Counted from the first letter of the stretch, positions 43,777-53,703 are shown. The stretch: DNA of 64,000 bases from Leptolyngbyaceae cyanobacterium JSC-12 (GCA_000309945.1 CM001633.1:4289912-4353911); one strand, 5' to 3'. Notes: generated by a model not told the origin, from the letters alone. Made by a program: numbers and translations.

Positions 43777-44277
43777 TTAGTTGTTCATATTGCGAGTGCC
43801 AGGAGCACAAGTGATCGCGTTAACCGTATAAACGGGAGCCGTAGCTGGGGCAGAACTGGGCTGATCACTCTCACACATAATGGTTTGAATCGCCTGACTG
43901 CCATTGTCCTGGGTTAGAGCAGACATGCCTGTGTAGGCGTGAACCTTAGGAATTCTAGGGGTTGCATAATGAACGGCATGAGTATTGTCGCCTGCTACCT
44001 GAATTTGAAAAGTGTAATTCAGGTTTGGGTGCTGTCTAAGAGCTAGAGCCTCAATGTTGTCAGTGAACCGAGCGTGCTCAGCATAATAAGCTTGTTGAGC
44101 GCGGTTCATTATTCCCAGGAATGTCCTGGCTTCTGCTTGTTTAGCTGCATTAGCTCGACTGAGAAAGGACGGAATTGCGATCGCTGCCAAAATACCTCCA
44201 ATCACCAGCACAATCATCATTTCTAAGAGTGTAAAACCACTATCATGAGCAGCAATGCGCGAGAAAGCTTGAATCAT
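43777..44277 (-). CDS. Type IV pilin-like protein (PilA-type prepilin)
   Basis: Start taken at MIQAFSRIAAHDSG (44277). The prepilin cleavage site is SG/FTLLEMM, giving a mature Phe1 and Glu5, followed by the hydrophobic helix MIVLVIGGILAAIAIPSFL. The globular part has LGIMNRAQQAYYAEHARF, as in cyanobacterial PilA, and a Cys pair near the C-terminus (MCES, ITCAPG) that likely forms the D-loop disulfide. Length (167) fits a major or minor pilin for motility, DNA uptake or adhesion. Confidence 0.9.
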   Translation of the reverse strand: MIQAFSRIAAHDSGFTLLEMMIVLVIGGILAAIAIPSFLSRANAAKQAEARTFLGIMNRAQQAYYAEHARFTDNIEALALRQHPNLNYTFQIQVAGDNTHAVHYATPRIPKVHAYTGMSALTQDNGSQAIQTIMCESDQPSSAPATAPVYTVNAITCAPGTRNMNN

Positions 44278-44929
44278 CAGTCTGGTACGCACAACCGACT
44301 CTCCTAGTACAACCAAAAGACGTTAGGAGCAGGTTTGTAGGAAAATGATGTTTTATCCAGGACAATTTGTCCCAGCAAGCTAGGCTACATTCAGCCATCA
44401 CTGGTAAACACACCCAAACGAAGTCAGTCAAAAACCTGCTACCCCTATTTACGTGATATCCTCAGGGAAAACAGGATGATTGAAAAAAAATTATCTGTAA
44501 AATTACAGGGGTCTTGATAGGGCATCTTTTTAAAGAGTCTATAAAGTCATTGCTATTACTTAACTTGAGGTTATTTTTGTTTAAGTCTGAGCGTGTGTAT
44601 AAATTATTCGGCAGCAATAGTTTGTGTCCGAAGAAACACCAGGGCCTCAAATGGAAAATACTGGTTAGGGGCACTTTTACAAGGAAAGAAATCTAACTTT
44701 TATAAGGAAGGAAATATAACAACCTGATTTAAGCAACAAGAATTAAACTTAAAAATAATTTAAACTTTAATTAAACTTAAAGTTATCTTATGCACTGCCT
44801 TTGCGCCCCTATTGACAAAAGTAAACAATCTCTAGTGATTGCTGCAAAGATAGCACTGTCGCTCCAATATCTGCTCCTAATCATCCAGCACCAAAAATAG
44901 CTCGGTCACGGCTCCTTTTGTGATCGCAA
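44278..44929. other. AT-rich intergenic region, no gene seen
   Basis: About 650 bases upstream of the pilin-like gene and downstream of pirin. Several short frames exist in both directions without ribosome binding sites or protein-like composition. AT-rich runs near 44740-44800 may carry the pilin promoter. Confidence 0.5.
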
Positions 44930-44961
44930 ACCCTCCCACTTGTGGCAACAAGCAGGAGGGT
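44930..44961 (-). terminator. Hairpin downstream of pirin
   Basis: ACCCTCCCACTTGT and ACAAGCAGGAGGGT form a stem with two mismatches around GGCA, five bases past the pirin stop. A weak T-rich stretch follows on the minus strand. Confidence 0.6.
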
Positions 44962-44966
44962 CCTAG

Positions 44967-45677
44967 CTATGCAAGATCAAACAAAACAGCCTCAGCGGAA
45001 GTGTTCGCTTCCAGAACTAATTTTTGCTCTTCAGAAACGGCTGCTCCATCACCTGTAAACAGTGTATGACCGTTGAGAACAAGTTCGCCGCTGACAACTT
45101 GCAGCCAGGCGTGGCGATCGCGCTCCAATTCATACAGCCGCCGTTCACCTGCATCCAGCGACGTAGCGAAGATTTTCACATCTTGGTGAATTGTCACAGA
45201 TCCATCCGTTGCATCCCGACTTGCCAATTTTACCCATTCCCCAGGCTGGGCTGCTAATGAAAACTCTTTTTGCTCGTAGCTAGGAGTTAATCCTTTAGCT
45301 TCGGGGAACAACCAGATTTGCAAAAGATGTGTGCTCTCAGTATGCGAAGGGTTGAATTCGCTATGAGCAATCCCTGTTCCCGCAGAAAACCGCTGGATGC
45401 CACGAGATTTTTCATGAGAGACTACGGTTTCCACATTTCCCAAACTATCTTTGTGCGCCAAAGCACCAGAAATCACATACGTGAGAATTTCCATATCACG
45501 ATGGGGATGGGTTGGAAACCCATTTTTGGGAGCAATCTGGTCTTCGTTGATGACTCTTAAATCACGGAAATGAATGTAGTCAGGATCGTAGTAGTTGGCA
45601 AACGAAAAGGTGTGATACGAGTTGAGCCAACCGTGATTGGCATGTCCGCGTTCGTCCGATCTACGAATCGTAATCAT
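44967..45677 (-). CDS. Pirin family protein
   Basis: 236 residues, AAGGAGG precedes the ATG. The N-terminal cupin has the metal-binding pattern FPTHPHRDMEILTYVISGALAHKDS (two His and a Glu) and GTGIAHSEFNPSHTE; RGIQRFSAGTGI is the pirin signature. Bacterial pirins act as quercetin dioxygenases or as redox-linked regulators. The CDGSH gene lies 18 bases upstream in the same direction, so the two probably form one transcript. Confidence 0.93.
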   Translation of the reverse strand: MITIRRSDERGHANHGWLNSYHTFSFANYYDPDYIHFRDLRVINEDQIAPKNGFPTHPHRDMEILTYVISGALAHKDSLGNVETVVSHEKSRGIQRFSAGTGIAHSEFNPSHTESTHLLQIWLFPEAKGLTPSYEQKEFSLAAQPGEWVKLASRDATDGSVTIHQDVKIFATSLDAGERRLYELERDRHAWLQVVSGELVLNGHTLFTGDGAAVSEEQKLVLEANTSAEAVLFDLA

Positions 45678-45695
45678 GGATACCTCCTTGTAGCA

Positions 45696-45932
45696 CTAAA
45701 GTTTAGTGTGAGAACCATCACAGAACGGCGAACTTTGAGTGTGCTTACAGTTGCAAAGAGCAACGATGCGGGCTTCAGTCACTTCAAATTTGAATGGAGC
45801 AAATCCAGATCCTCTATGAGAACCATCACAAAAGGGTTGCTCCTGGGATCTGCCGCAACTACACCAGTAATACGTTCCAGCCTCTAGCTTCATCACAACG
45901 GGCTTGGCATCTGCAATTACAGGTTCGTTCAT
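45696..45932 (-). CDS. Double CDGSH iron-sulfur protein
   Basis: 78 residues from ATG 45932 (MNEPVIADAKP), which has GGAG seven bases before it. Two CDGSH motifs are present: YWCSCGRSQEQPFCDGSH and ALCNCKHTQSSPFCDGSH, each a three-Cys/one-His ligand set for a [2Fe-2S] cluster. Small soluble CDGSH proteins are redox or cluster-transfer proteins. Coupling with pirin suggests an oxidative-stress context. Confidence 0.92.
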   Translation of the reverse strand: MNEPVIADAKPVVMKLEAGTYYWCSCGRSQEQPFCDGSHRGSGFAPFKFEVTEARIVALCNCKHTQSSPFCDGSHTKL

Positions 45933-46196
45933 GGGTTCACTCCAAAACAAACTATTTTAATACAAACAATATAGCACAGATAAAGTTTGAATACAAACAT
46001 TAAACCATCAGCCAATATCTTGCCTGTCTGATGGTCAATGGCATGCCACAGCTAATGTTGCTGTAACAATGAGTGCAATTGCTCAGAGGGGATGCACCCT
46101 TACTAGTGCTCACTGGCTGAGTTGGTTTTAACCGCAGAGCAACTCTCTAGTTGGTTAACGTTGTTTGGTCAACGTTGTAACGAGGGTTTCGCTAAA

Positions 46197-47306
46197 TCAT
46201 GACTCCTTATTTGACGCAACTTCCACCCAGGTTCCAGTAAGGTTCGATTCGTGGGCTAAGTCCATCAGCAGTTGGGAATACACGCCTTCTGTTAGGGAGG
46301 GAGCCAGCGATCGCCCCTGGTCAATGCCCTGTACCCAGCGATCAACAATGCGAACAAACGGAGCAATGCGTCCATCATCCCAGGTGCGAGGAAATTCTAA
46401 TTCAGCAGGGATCGCAAGTTCGGTTAGGGGTTCGCCATTGTGACTACCCCAGAGTTGGAAGCCGTGTACATAGTCTTTCTGGTTGCTACTGCCCAGAACT
46501 AATGTGCCGCGATCGCCGTAGACTTCCACCCAATGTCCCCGTCCTTGATAGGTAGCGGCGCTGAGGGTGATTTGGCAGGGAGTGCCATCTGCCAACTCAG
46601 CCATGAGTAAACAAGTGTCATCAGCATCTACAGGTTTCAACTGTCCGCCGCTGGCTGGATCAGGACGTTGGGGGATAGAAACAAATAAGCGGGCTGACAG
46701 GCGTTGAATTGGACCAAAGAGCCAGGCAATGTAATCGAATACGTGGGAGCCGATCGCGCCTAGAGCACCGCCACCTTTTTCCTTCTGGGCATACCAGTTC
46801 CAGGGACGGGAGGCATCTGCCCGCCCAGAGACTAACCAATCGATTTTGATCAGGCGGATTCGTCCCACATAGCCTTCTGCCAGGAGTTCTGCCAATTGCA
46901 ACCAGGTGGGAATGCAACGAAACTCGAAACTCATTGTAGTAACTAGATGGTTGGCTATGGCTAACTGGTGCAACTCTTTTGCTTCTGCCACATTCAAAGT
47001 GGTGGGTTTTTCTAGTAGCAGGTGTTTGCCTGCCTGCAACACGGTTTTTGCCATTGGGTAGTGTAAAAAAGGTGGCGTGGAAATGCTCACACCCTGCACT
47101 TCCGGCAGCGCTACAATTTCTTCAACCGATGAGCAGGCATGAGGAATGGCATGGGTGTGAGCGATCGCTTCCGCCTTTGCCTGATCGCGATGATACACGG
47201 CCACAATCCGTGTTCGGTGATGGGCTTGAAATGCTGGAATATGCACCTTTTGCCCAAATCCTGTGCCAACAATTGCCACTCCAATTTCAGCCTGAGCAGA
47301 TACCAT
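46197..47306 (-). CDS. Gfo/Idh/MocA family oxidoreductase
   Basis: 369 residues. N-terminal Rossmann domain with VAIVGTGFGQKVHIPAF and the family motif LLEKPTTLNVAEA (catalytic Lys in EKP). C-terminal domain carries GGGALGAIGSHVFDYIAWLFG, where the His serves catalysis in many members. Typical substrates are sugars, inositols or bile pigments (the biliverdin reductase is a relative); the substrate is not deducible here. No sugar gene neighbours it. Confidence 0.92.
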   Translation of the reverse strand: MVSAQAEIGVAIVGTGFGQKVHIPAFQAHHRTRIVAVYHRDQAKAEAIAHTHAIPHACSSVEEIVALPEVQGVSISTPPFLHYPMAKTVLQAGKHLLLEKPTTLNVAEAKELHQLAIANHLVTTMSFEFRCIPTWLQLAELLAEGYVGRIRLIKIDWLVSGRADASRPWNWYAQKEKGGGALGAIGSHVFDYIAWLFGPIQRLSARLFVSIPQRPDPASGGQLKPVDADDTCLLMAELADGTPCQITLSAATYQGRGHWVEVYGDRGTLVLGSSNQKDYVHGFQLWGSHNGEPLTELAIPAELEFPRTWDDGRIAPFVRIVDRWVQGIDQGRSLAPSLTEGVYSQLLMDLAHESNLTGTWVEVASNKES

Positions 47307-47430
47307 TGCAATAACACCCGTAACTGTTCACTACTCCCTCTCTATCATCCCCTACCCCTGTTCCATATTCTTCATTCACACCGTCCAAAAGCCAGTACGA
47401 TTAACGGTAGGCGAAGGAGACATCCGTACT

Positions 47431-47653
47431 ATGTTGCCAGCTCTCGCGATTGACATTGATTTGTCCCCAGATATTAGCCACTTGGTGATTGAAGACGATG
47501 CACCCGTGGATAACTTGATTTCTGAGAAACAGATGCGGTTGTTGACAGAAACCCTCTACAGCACAGGAGGGGGAACGAGCAGAGCAGGCAGAAGCAAGAT
47601 CAGTTCGACCGGCAGAACAGTTGCGATCGCTGGGTATTGATCCAGATGCATAA
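47431..47653 (+). pseudogene. Uma2-family gene with internal deletion
   Basis: The start MLPALAIDIDLSPDISHLVIE and DAPVDNLISEKQMRLLTETLYS is Uma2-like. Directly after GGGT a different frame carries the typical Uma2 end ERAEQAEA ... EQLRSLGIDPDA and stop at 47651. The whole central nuclease region (about 120 residues) is missing and the junction is out of frame. Confidence 0.7.
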
Positions 47654-47656
47654 CCG

Positions 47657-49150
47657 ATGGCTCGAATACCCACGCTGACCTACGATCGCGGCACATTAAT
47701 TTTGCATCCACCCCCACGCGGCAAAGAGTGGATAGATTTTGCTACCTGGGACGATCGCATCGAGCGGTTTCGCGTTCCGGCGATGCATTACCGTGATTTG
47801 GTGTTGGCACTGCGGGCAAGCAATATAGACATCATTGACAATGCTAAAGCTTTTCAAGAGATTGAACTCATCCCCAGCTTGGAAATGGAACCCTACCCGC
47901 ATCAGCAGGAGGCATTGGATGCATGGAAGCAAGCGGGACGGTTGGGGGTTGTAGTGTTACCCACTGCGGCAGGCAAAACATATCTGGCGCAACTGGCAAT
48001 GCAATCAACTCAGCGCAGTACGCTGATCATGGTGCCCACGTTGGATTTAATGCACCAGTGGTATGCTCATTTAGTGGCGGCATTTCCTGACACTGAGATT
48101 GGCGTGTTGGGAGGCGGTTCGCGAGACAGAACTCCAATTCTGATAGCAACTTACGATAGTGCCGCAATTCACGCGGAGACGTTGGGAAATCAATATGCAC
48201 TGCTAGTATTTGATGAATGTCATCATCTGCCTAGTGATTTTAACCGGATGATTGCTGAGTACGCGATCGCGCCTTATCGTCTGGGGTTAACTGCCACCCC
48301 TGAGCGCACCGATGGCAAACATGCTGATCTGGAAACCTTAATTGGGGCAGAGGTGTATCGCCGCACGGCTGAGGAATTGTCAGGAACTGCGTTGGCACGG
48401 CACAAGTCCCTTCAAATTAAAGTGCGTTTATCCAAACAAGAGCGAGAACGCTACGATCACCTGATTCAGGTGCGGAATGCCTTTTTGAAAGAAGCCAACA
48501 TTTTCCTTAGCAGCACCCAGGGTTGGCAGCGATTTGTGCAGGCAAGCGCCCGTTCTAAAGCTGGTCGCAAAGCAATGCTGGCTCATCGGGAAGCCAAAGC
48601 GATCGCCTATGGTACCGAGGGCAAGTTGCGGGTGTTAGCTGATTTGCTGGCAAATCACTACCCCGAACGCACCCTCATCTTCACTGATGACAACGCTACT
48701 GTTTACCGCATCTCCCAGGATTTTTTGATTCCGGCAATTACGCATCAAACGGGCATTAAAGAACGACACGATATCCTCACCCGGTTTAAGCAAGGGGAAT
48801 ATCGCACACTGGTGGCATCGCGGGTGCTGAATGAAGGGGTGGATGTGCCCGATGCCAGTGTGGCGATCGTGCTGTCGGGAACAGGTTCAACTCGCGAACA
48901 TATTCAGCGGCTGGGACGAATTTTGCGCAAAGGCAATGATCCAATCAAATTTGCCCAACTCTACGAAGTGATTGCCGAAGATACCAGTGAAGAAAACGTA
49001 TCGCGACGGCGACGTGGTCAGCCAACTGCAGCTAAACCCCAACGGCAACTAGAACTGGTACCGTACTCTGTGGCTTCCAATGCAATTCCACGGGCAGCAG
49101 AAAAGCTATCAGAGTGGGACGATCGCGTGTCTCAGGATGAGTTGGAATAG
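47657..49150 (+). CDS. XPB/SSL2-like DEAD/DEAH-box helicase
   Basis: 497 residues. Motifs: YPHQQEAL (Q region), PTAAGKTYL (Walker A), VFDECHH (Walker B, DECH type), LGLTATPER, the second RecA domain with TLIFTDDNATV, HQTGIKERHDIL, VASRVLNEGVDVPDASVAIVLSG and QRLGRILRKG (arginine finger region). The N-terminal region (FATWDDRIERFRVPAMHYRDLV) is the DRD-like part of bacterial XPB helicases. It acts in repair or transcription. In other genomes a Bax1/DUF790 nuclease follows; none is here. Three bases separate it from the Uma2 remnant. Confidence 0.9.
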   Translation: MARIPTLTYDRGTLILHPPPRGKEWIDFATWDDRIERFRVPAMHYRDLVLALRASNIDIIDNAKAFQEIELIPSLEMEPYPHQQEALDAWKQAGRLGVVVLPTAAGKTYLAQLAMQSTQRSTLIMVPTLDLMHQWYAHLVAAFPDTEIGVLGGGSRDRTPILIATYDSAAIHAETLGNQYALLVFDECHHLPSDFNRMIAEYAIAPYRLGLTATPERTDGKHADLETLIGAEVYRRTAEELSGTALARHKSLQIKVRLSKQERERYDHLIQVRNAFLKEANIFLSSTQGWQRFVQASARSKAGRKAMLAHREAKAIAYGTEGKLRVLADLLANHYPERTLIFTDDNATVYRISQDFLIPAITHQTGIKERHDILTRFKQGEYRTLVASRVLNEGVDVPDASVAIVLSGTGSTREHIQRLGRILRKGNDPIKFAQLYEVIAEDTSEENVSRRRRGQPTAAKPQRQLELVPYSVASNAIPRAAEKLSEWDDRVSQDELE

Positions 49151-49234
49151 CTATGCTAGGCTGGCAAATAGGGATTTCAACAGTAGCGCAATCGGGGTGA
49201 GGTCACAGTGCTTAATCACTAGGAGATTGAAGTT

Positions 49235-49693
49235 ATGAAAACGCTGACAGCCAGCCTGACTAGCGCGATCGCCACCACGACTCTGACGATACCAGCCATC
49301 GCAAATCCCCTATATCTGCCAGACAATACCTTTCAAATCTATTCGTACCCTGCACCAATCTATTCGTACCCGCCTCGACACTTCTCTACGCCATATCGCC
49401 ACTCCCCTGCCATCAGGCACCCATATCAAATTCCTGCCTCCAGCCCAACTCCTGTTTTGCCAGGCCCTACCCTGTTACCAGTTCCTCATCGGTCTCAAAT
49501 TCCCATTGTGATTCAGCCGAGAGTTTACCCCACGGTGTTGCCAGGGCAAGTGCTTCTCACCCATCCCTATCCTTCGCAAATTTCAGGTGTCATCCAGTCT
49601 CCAGGTGCCTATCCATACACTCGACCCATTTACAGACATTCCTTCCCAGGCAACGCGGGATCAGTTCAATTTCAATACAGATTTTCCCGCTGA
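49235..49693 (+). CDS. Secreted Pro/Tyr-rich protein
   Basis: 152 residues with a signal peptide (MKTLTASLTSAIATTTLTIPAIA). The rest is rich in Pro, Tyr, Ser and His with repeated SYPAPIYSYPP, YPTVLPGQVLL and YPSQISGVI motifs, and looks disordered. No family recognised. Its 3' end overlaps the 3' end of cobN by 33 bases on the opposite strand. The low-complexity content makes a wall or sheath role possible. Confidence 0.65.
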   Translation: MKTLTASLTSAIATTTLTIPAIANPLYLPDNTFQIYSYPAPIYSYPPRHFSTPYRHSPAIRHPYQIPASSPTPVLPGPTLLPVPHRSQIPIVIQPRVYPTVLPGQVLLTHPYPSQISGVIQSPGAYPYTRPIYRHSFPGNAGSVQFQYRFSR

Positions 49694-52600
49694 TGCTTCG
49701 ATCGCCCCTTCTGCTTGATTCGCGATCGCTCGTAACCGATCTAAAACCTGGGAATCTACGTTCTGCCATAAGCTGCGTTGGTGGGCTTCCAAAAGTCGTT
49801 CTGCCATATCGCGCAGTGCCCAGGGATTTTTTTGTTGAATAAAGGCTTGCACTGCTGGATCAAACACATAGGCATCTGCAATGCCCTGATACATAAAGTC
49901 TTCAACACACTGAGCCGTTGCATCATAGGCGAACAGGTAATCTACTGTAGCTGCCATCTCAAACGCCCCTTTGTAACCGTGGCGCATCACTCCCGCAATC
50001 CATTTAGGGTTAATCACGCGGGAACGATACACCCGCGCAATTTCTGCTTGCAATCGTCGTACTTTGGGATGTTCAGGACGGGAATGATCGCCAAAGTACG
50101 TCTGAGGATTTTTGCCTTGGAGCGATCGCACGGCAGCAGTCAATCCGCCTTGAAATTGGTAGTAGTCATCGGAATCCAGCAAATCATGCTCACGGTTGTC
50201 CTGGTTATGCAGCACAATTTGCATCTGGCTTAAGCGTTGCTCAAAGGCTTCTGGAGCAGAGTGTCCCATGCCTTGTCCTGTATAGGCGTAACTGCTCCAA
50301 CTAATGTAAGCACGAGCCAGATCTCTGTCATCTGTCCAGTTTTGGGCTTCAATCAAGCCTTGTAATCCGGCTCCATAGGCACCGGGTTTAGAACCAAAAA
50401 TGCGATAGCGCGATCGCCGCTCTGCCTGCTTTACTGATAACCCCCGCTCCTGCCAGATCTGACATTCCTGTTGTGCCTGTGCTGCTAGAGGATTTTGCTC
50501 AGCAGGCTCATCTAACGCGGCTACGGCTACCACTGCCTGATCAAACAAATCAATCAAATTGGCAAAGGCATCGCGAAAAAAGCCCGAAATTCGCAGGGTT
50601 ACATCCACTCTAGGACGCCCCAACACTGACAGTGGCACAATTTCAAAATCAATCACTCGTCGCGCCATTCCATCCCAAACAGGTTGAACTCCCATGAGTG
50701 CCAGTGCTTCAGCAATATCGTCACCCCCCGTTCGCATGGTTGACGTGCCCCAAATCGACAATCCCAGTGTTTTGGGATACTCTCCATGCTCCTGAACATA
50801 CTGTTCAACCACAGCTTCTGCTGCTTTTCGACCGACATCCCAGGCAGTTTCGGTAGGAATAGCACGAATATCCACCGAGTAAAAGTTGCGCCCGGTTGGA
50901 AGCACATCAGGACGACCCCGCGTTGGTGCGCCCGAAGCCCCACTGGGGACATACTCGCCATTTAGTCCTCGTAGTAAGTTTGCAATTTCCTGGGAGGTTT
51001 GCTGCAAGGCAGGAAGCAGGTGGGTGGCGATCCAGTGAAGTTCCCGGGAGAGGGTGGGGGATGGGGGCAGTGAGTGCAGGGGAGATGGGGAGGAGGGGGA
51101 CAGAAGCTGTTCAACAAGGTGGGCGGCGTGGTGTTCGAGGAGTTCTATGCAATCGCCGATGGTGCGTGGGGAGGAGGATAGGGAGACGAGGGGATGGGGG
51201 GATGGGGGGATGGGGGAGGCAGGATTCGCGGTGAGGGGGTCGAAGTCAAGGTTCCAGGCTTGAGCCAGGGCACGGGTGATGCCGAGTCGCCCTTGGGCAG
51301 GAGAGCGGGCGATCGCCACAATCAAATCTCGCAATTGCTGACCTTCTGGACACTTACCGAAGATGTGCAACCCATCGCGGATCTGGGCTTCTTTTAATTC
51401 ACATAAATAGCCATCCATCTGTGCCAAAACAGCGCTCCAATCTTCGCTTTCGGCGATTGGAGGAGCATCAAGCACTGCTCCGATAGCTTCTAATTTTTGA
51501 CTTCTGGCTGTTAAATCCCATGCCAAATTTTCTTGTTGAAGCAGAACCAAGATGCGATCGCGAATCATCTCTAATCGAGAAGGGTCCAGGCTCTGAGCAT
51601 CGTAATATTCATCAATGAGGGCTTCCAGTTGTTGCAATGGGCCATACAGTTCGGCGCGGGTCATGGGTGGGGTGAGATGGTCAACGATCACTGCCTGCGA
51701 TCGCCGCTTTGCTTGAGTACCTTCCCCTGGATCATTCACAATAAATGGGTAGAGATGGGGCAATGCACCTAGCACCACTTCCGGGTAACAATTTTCTGAA
51801 AGCGCGATGCCTTTACCTGGAAGCCATTCCAAATTGCCATGCTTGCCCACGTGCACGATCGCCTGTGCTCCAAAATGCTCTCGCAGCCAATAGTAGAAGG
51901 CTAAATACTCATGGGTAGGTTCCAGGTCGGGGGCATGGTAGTTCAATGATGGATCTTGGTCATACCCACGGGCAGGCTGAATACCGACGAAGATATTGCC
52001 GAATTGAATACCAGGAATGGGAATAGGGGATGGGGAATGGGGAATGAAGAATGGGGAATAGGTTTGGCATTGCGATAGTTCGCCCCAGCGATCGCAAACC
52101 CTCTTCCTGACTGCTTCTGGCAACCTGGCAAAATATTGGGCATAGTCTTCTTGAGAAAGGCTTTGGAGCATGGGGCGGAGAGCGCGTCCTTCAGGGTCGT
52201 TAGTAACAGTAGCGGTCAGTTGTTGCATTAGCTCGTCGCTGGTTTGAGGCAAATTGCTAACCTGATAGCCCGCTTGCTCCAATGCTTTGAGGATTTCGAC
52301 CACGCTGGCAGGAGTATCTAACCCCACTCCATTGGCAAGACGACCATCACAGGTAGGATAGTTTGCCAGAATCAGCGCAATTTTGCGTTGCTTGACTGGT
52401 GTTCGACGCAACCGCACCCAATTAGCTGCCAGATCAGCGACAAACTGGATGCGATCGCACACAGGTTCATAAACCACCACATCTGTTTCCAGTTGGGCAT
52501 GGCGAGCTTGTACCGCTTTGAATGAAACAGCACGGGTAATAATCCGTCCATCAACTTCTGGCAACGCCACATTCATTGCCATATCTCGTGGAGACAAGCC

Positions 52601-53560
52601 TCGTAGTTGAGTCTGCCATTGCTCCACCGTACCGCTACTGAGAATCACCTGGAGGACAGGAACATTGAGTTGGCTCCAGAGGGAAGGGGGAGAGGGAGAA
52701 GACTTTTGGGCTGCTGGCTTCTGGTCTCTACCTTCCTGCAAATCTGCGATCGCAAAGCTGGTCGTATTCAGCACTAGCTCGACAGCAGGTTCATCTTTAG
52801 GCTGAAAAATCTCCAACACTTCAGCTTGCACATCAGGATCTCGCAAGGAAGAAACGAAAACAGGGACAGCCTCTAGCTGGCGATCACGCAACGCCTGACA
52901 CAATGCATCAATGGGCGCTGTATTCCCAGCCAAATAATGAGCACGATAAAACAATATCCCAACTCGATTCCTCTGATTCTCTGCCTTTTGTCTTTTATTT
53001 GGGCGTTGGGTGCAAAGTCCCTTTCCTACTGGTGGAACAGGTTGTGGAGGAGGAGGATTATACGTTTTTTCCAGGAACTCATCAGCAACAAACTGAAGCG
53101 CATGGGTCATGTTGGCAATCCCACCTTCCGTCAGGTAGCGCCAAACTTGATTGGCACAGGCAAGAGAAACTGTGGAATGGCTGATCAACTCAGGATCGGG
53201 GCGATCGTCTCCAGGAAGGACAATCAAAGCGGCTCCTGTCTGTTGAGCTAGCTCTTTGACCCGCTCTAAGCCGTAAGACCAGTAGGCACGTCCTCCCAAA
53301 ACTCGAAGAATGATCACCTGGGCATGGGAAAGCACGTCATCTATGTAGGTGTCAATGGTCAGGTATTGCTGCAAATTCAAAAGGTTTGCAACTCGAATGG
53401 CTGGGAAATTGATAGGAAGCTGTTCAACTGCATTTGCCAGGGTTTGGATATCAGTATCGGCAGCGGTTAGAAGCACAATCGGAGCGGGGGTTTGTTCAAT
53501 GAATACGACCCCTTCGTCATCTGGATTCCAACCGCCTGGAGTTGCTGCTAACCGATGCAT
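49661..53560 (-). CDS. cobN: Cobaltochelatase subunit CobN
   Basis: About 1299 residues from ATG 53560 (MHRLAATPGGWNPDDEG), the usual cyanobacterial start; the 30 codons above it are not conserved-looking. CobN/Mg-chelatase features: VGILFYRAHYLAGN, FGAQAIVHVGKHGNLEWLPGKG, SDLxP-type YPFIVNDPGEGTQAKRRS, GLNGEYVPSGASGAPTRGRPDVLPTGRNFYSVD (landmark PTGRNFYSVD) and YRSRVINPKWIAGVMRHGYKGAFE. The protein inserts cobalt into hydrogenobyrinate a,c-diamide with CobST-type partners, or substitutes for the Mg-chelatase large subunit. Three Ser/Pro-rich insertions (for example near residues 540, 810 and 850) correspond to simple-repeat DNA. Confidence 0.92.
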   Translation of the reverse strand: MHRLAATPGGWNPDDEGVVFIEQTPAPIVLLTAADTDIQTLANAVEQLPINFPAIRVANLLNLQQYLTIDTYIDDVLSHAQVIILRVLGGRAYWSYGLERVKELAQQTGAALIVLPGDDRPDPELISHSTVSLACANQVWRYLTEGGIANMTHALQFVADEFLEKTYNPPPPQPVPPVGKGLCTQRPNKRQKAENQRNRVGILFYRAHYLAGNTAPIDALCQALRDRQLEAVPVFVSSLRDPDVQAEVLEIFQPKDEPAVELVLNTTSFAIADLQEGRDQKPAAQKSSPSPPSLWSQLNVPVLQVILSSGTVEQWQTQLRGLSPRDMAMNVALPEVDGRIITRAVSFKAVQARHAQLETDVVVYEPVCDRIQFVADLAANWVRLRRTPVKQRKIALILANYPTCDGRLANGVGLDTPASVVEILKALEQAGYQVSNLPQTSDELMQQLTATVTNDPEGRALRPMLQSLSQEDYAQYFARLPEAVRKRVCDRWGELSQCQTYSPFFIPHSPSPIPIPGIQFGNIFVGIQPARGYDQDPSLNYHAPDLEPTHEYLAFYYWLREHFGAQAIVHVGKHGNLEWLPGKGIALSENCYPEVVLGALPHLYPFIVNDPGEGTQAKRRSQAVIVDHLTPPMTRAELYGPLQQLEALIDEYYDAQSLDPSRLEMIRDRILVLLQQENLAWDLTARSQKLEAIGAVLDAPPIAESEDWSAVLAQMDGYLCELKEAQIRDGLHIFGKCPEGQQLRDLIVAIARSPAQGRLGITRALAQAWNLDFDPLTANPASPIPPSPHPLVSLSSSPRTIGDCIELLEHHAAHLVEQLLSPSSPSPLHSLPPSPTLSRELHWIATHLLPALQQTSQEIANLLRGLNGEYVPSGASGAPTRGRPDVLPTGRNFYSVDIRAIPTETAWDVGRKAAEAVVEQYVQEHGEYPKTLGLSIWGTSTMRTGGDDIAEALALMGVQPVWDGMARRVIDFEIVPLSVLGRPRVDVTLRISGFFRDAFANLIDLFDQAVVAVAALDEPAEQNPLAAQAQQECQIWQERGLSVKQAERRSRYRIFGSKPGAYGAGLQGLIEAQNWTDDRDLARAYISWSSYAYTGQGMGHSAPEAFEQRLSQMQIVLHNQDNREHDLLDSDDYYQFQGGLTAAVRSLQGKNPQTYFGDHSRPEHPKVRRLQAEIARVYRSRVINPKWIAGVMRHGYKGAFEMAATVDYLFAYDATAQCVEDFMYQGIADAYVFDPAVQAFIQQKNPWALRDMAERLLEAHQRSLWQNVDSQVLDRLRAIANQAEGAIEASAGKSVLKLN

Positions 53561-53703
53561 TCTGTTTGGCTTGTGGGTGTGCTCTGGCAGTGTAGCGCGA
53601 TCGCTCTTATTCTCAACAGCTTGATCATCCGCCCAATGGGAGGATAGCAAAATACTTTAAAAATCTTCATGATAAAGAGAGGTGCGTACTGAGGAAATAA
53701 GCC

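Noticed and set aside
44462-44696. Short frames in the AT-rich gap upstream of the pilin-like gene
   Set aside because: Both directions are low-complexity, without start signals.
51054-51263. Gly/Arg-rich plus-strand frame opposite cobN
   Set aside because: It is the complement of a simple-repeat tract in cobN, with no protein-like character.
53561-53703. Cobalamin riboswitch upstream of cobN
   Set aside because: Only 143 bases separate the divergent genes and no B12-box pattern was visible.
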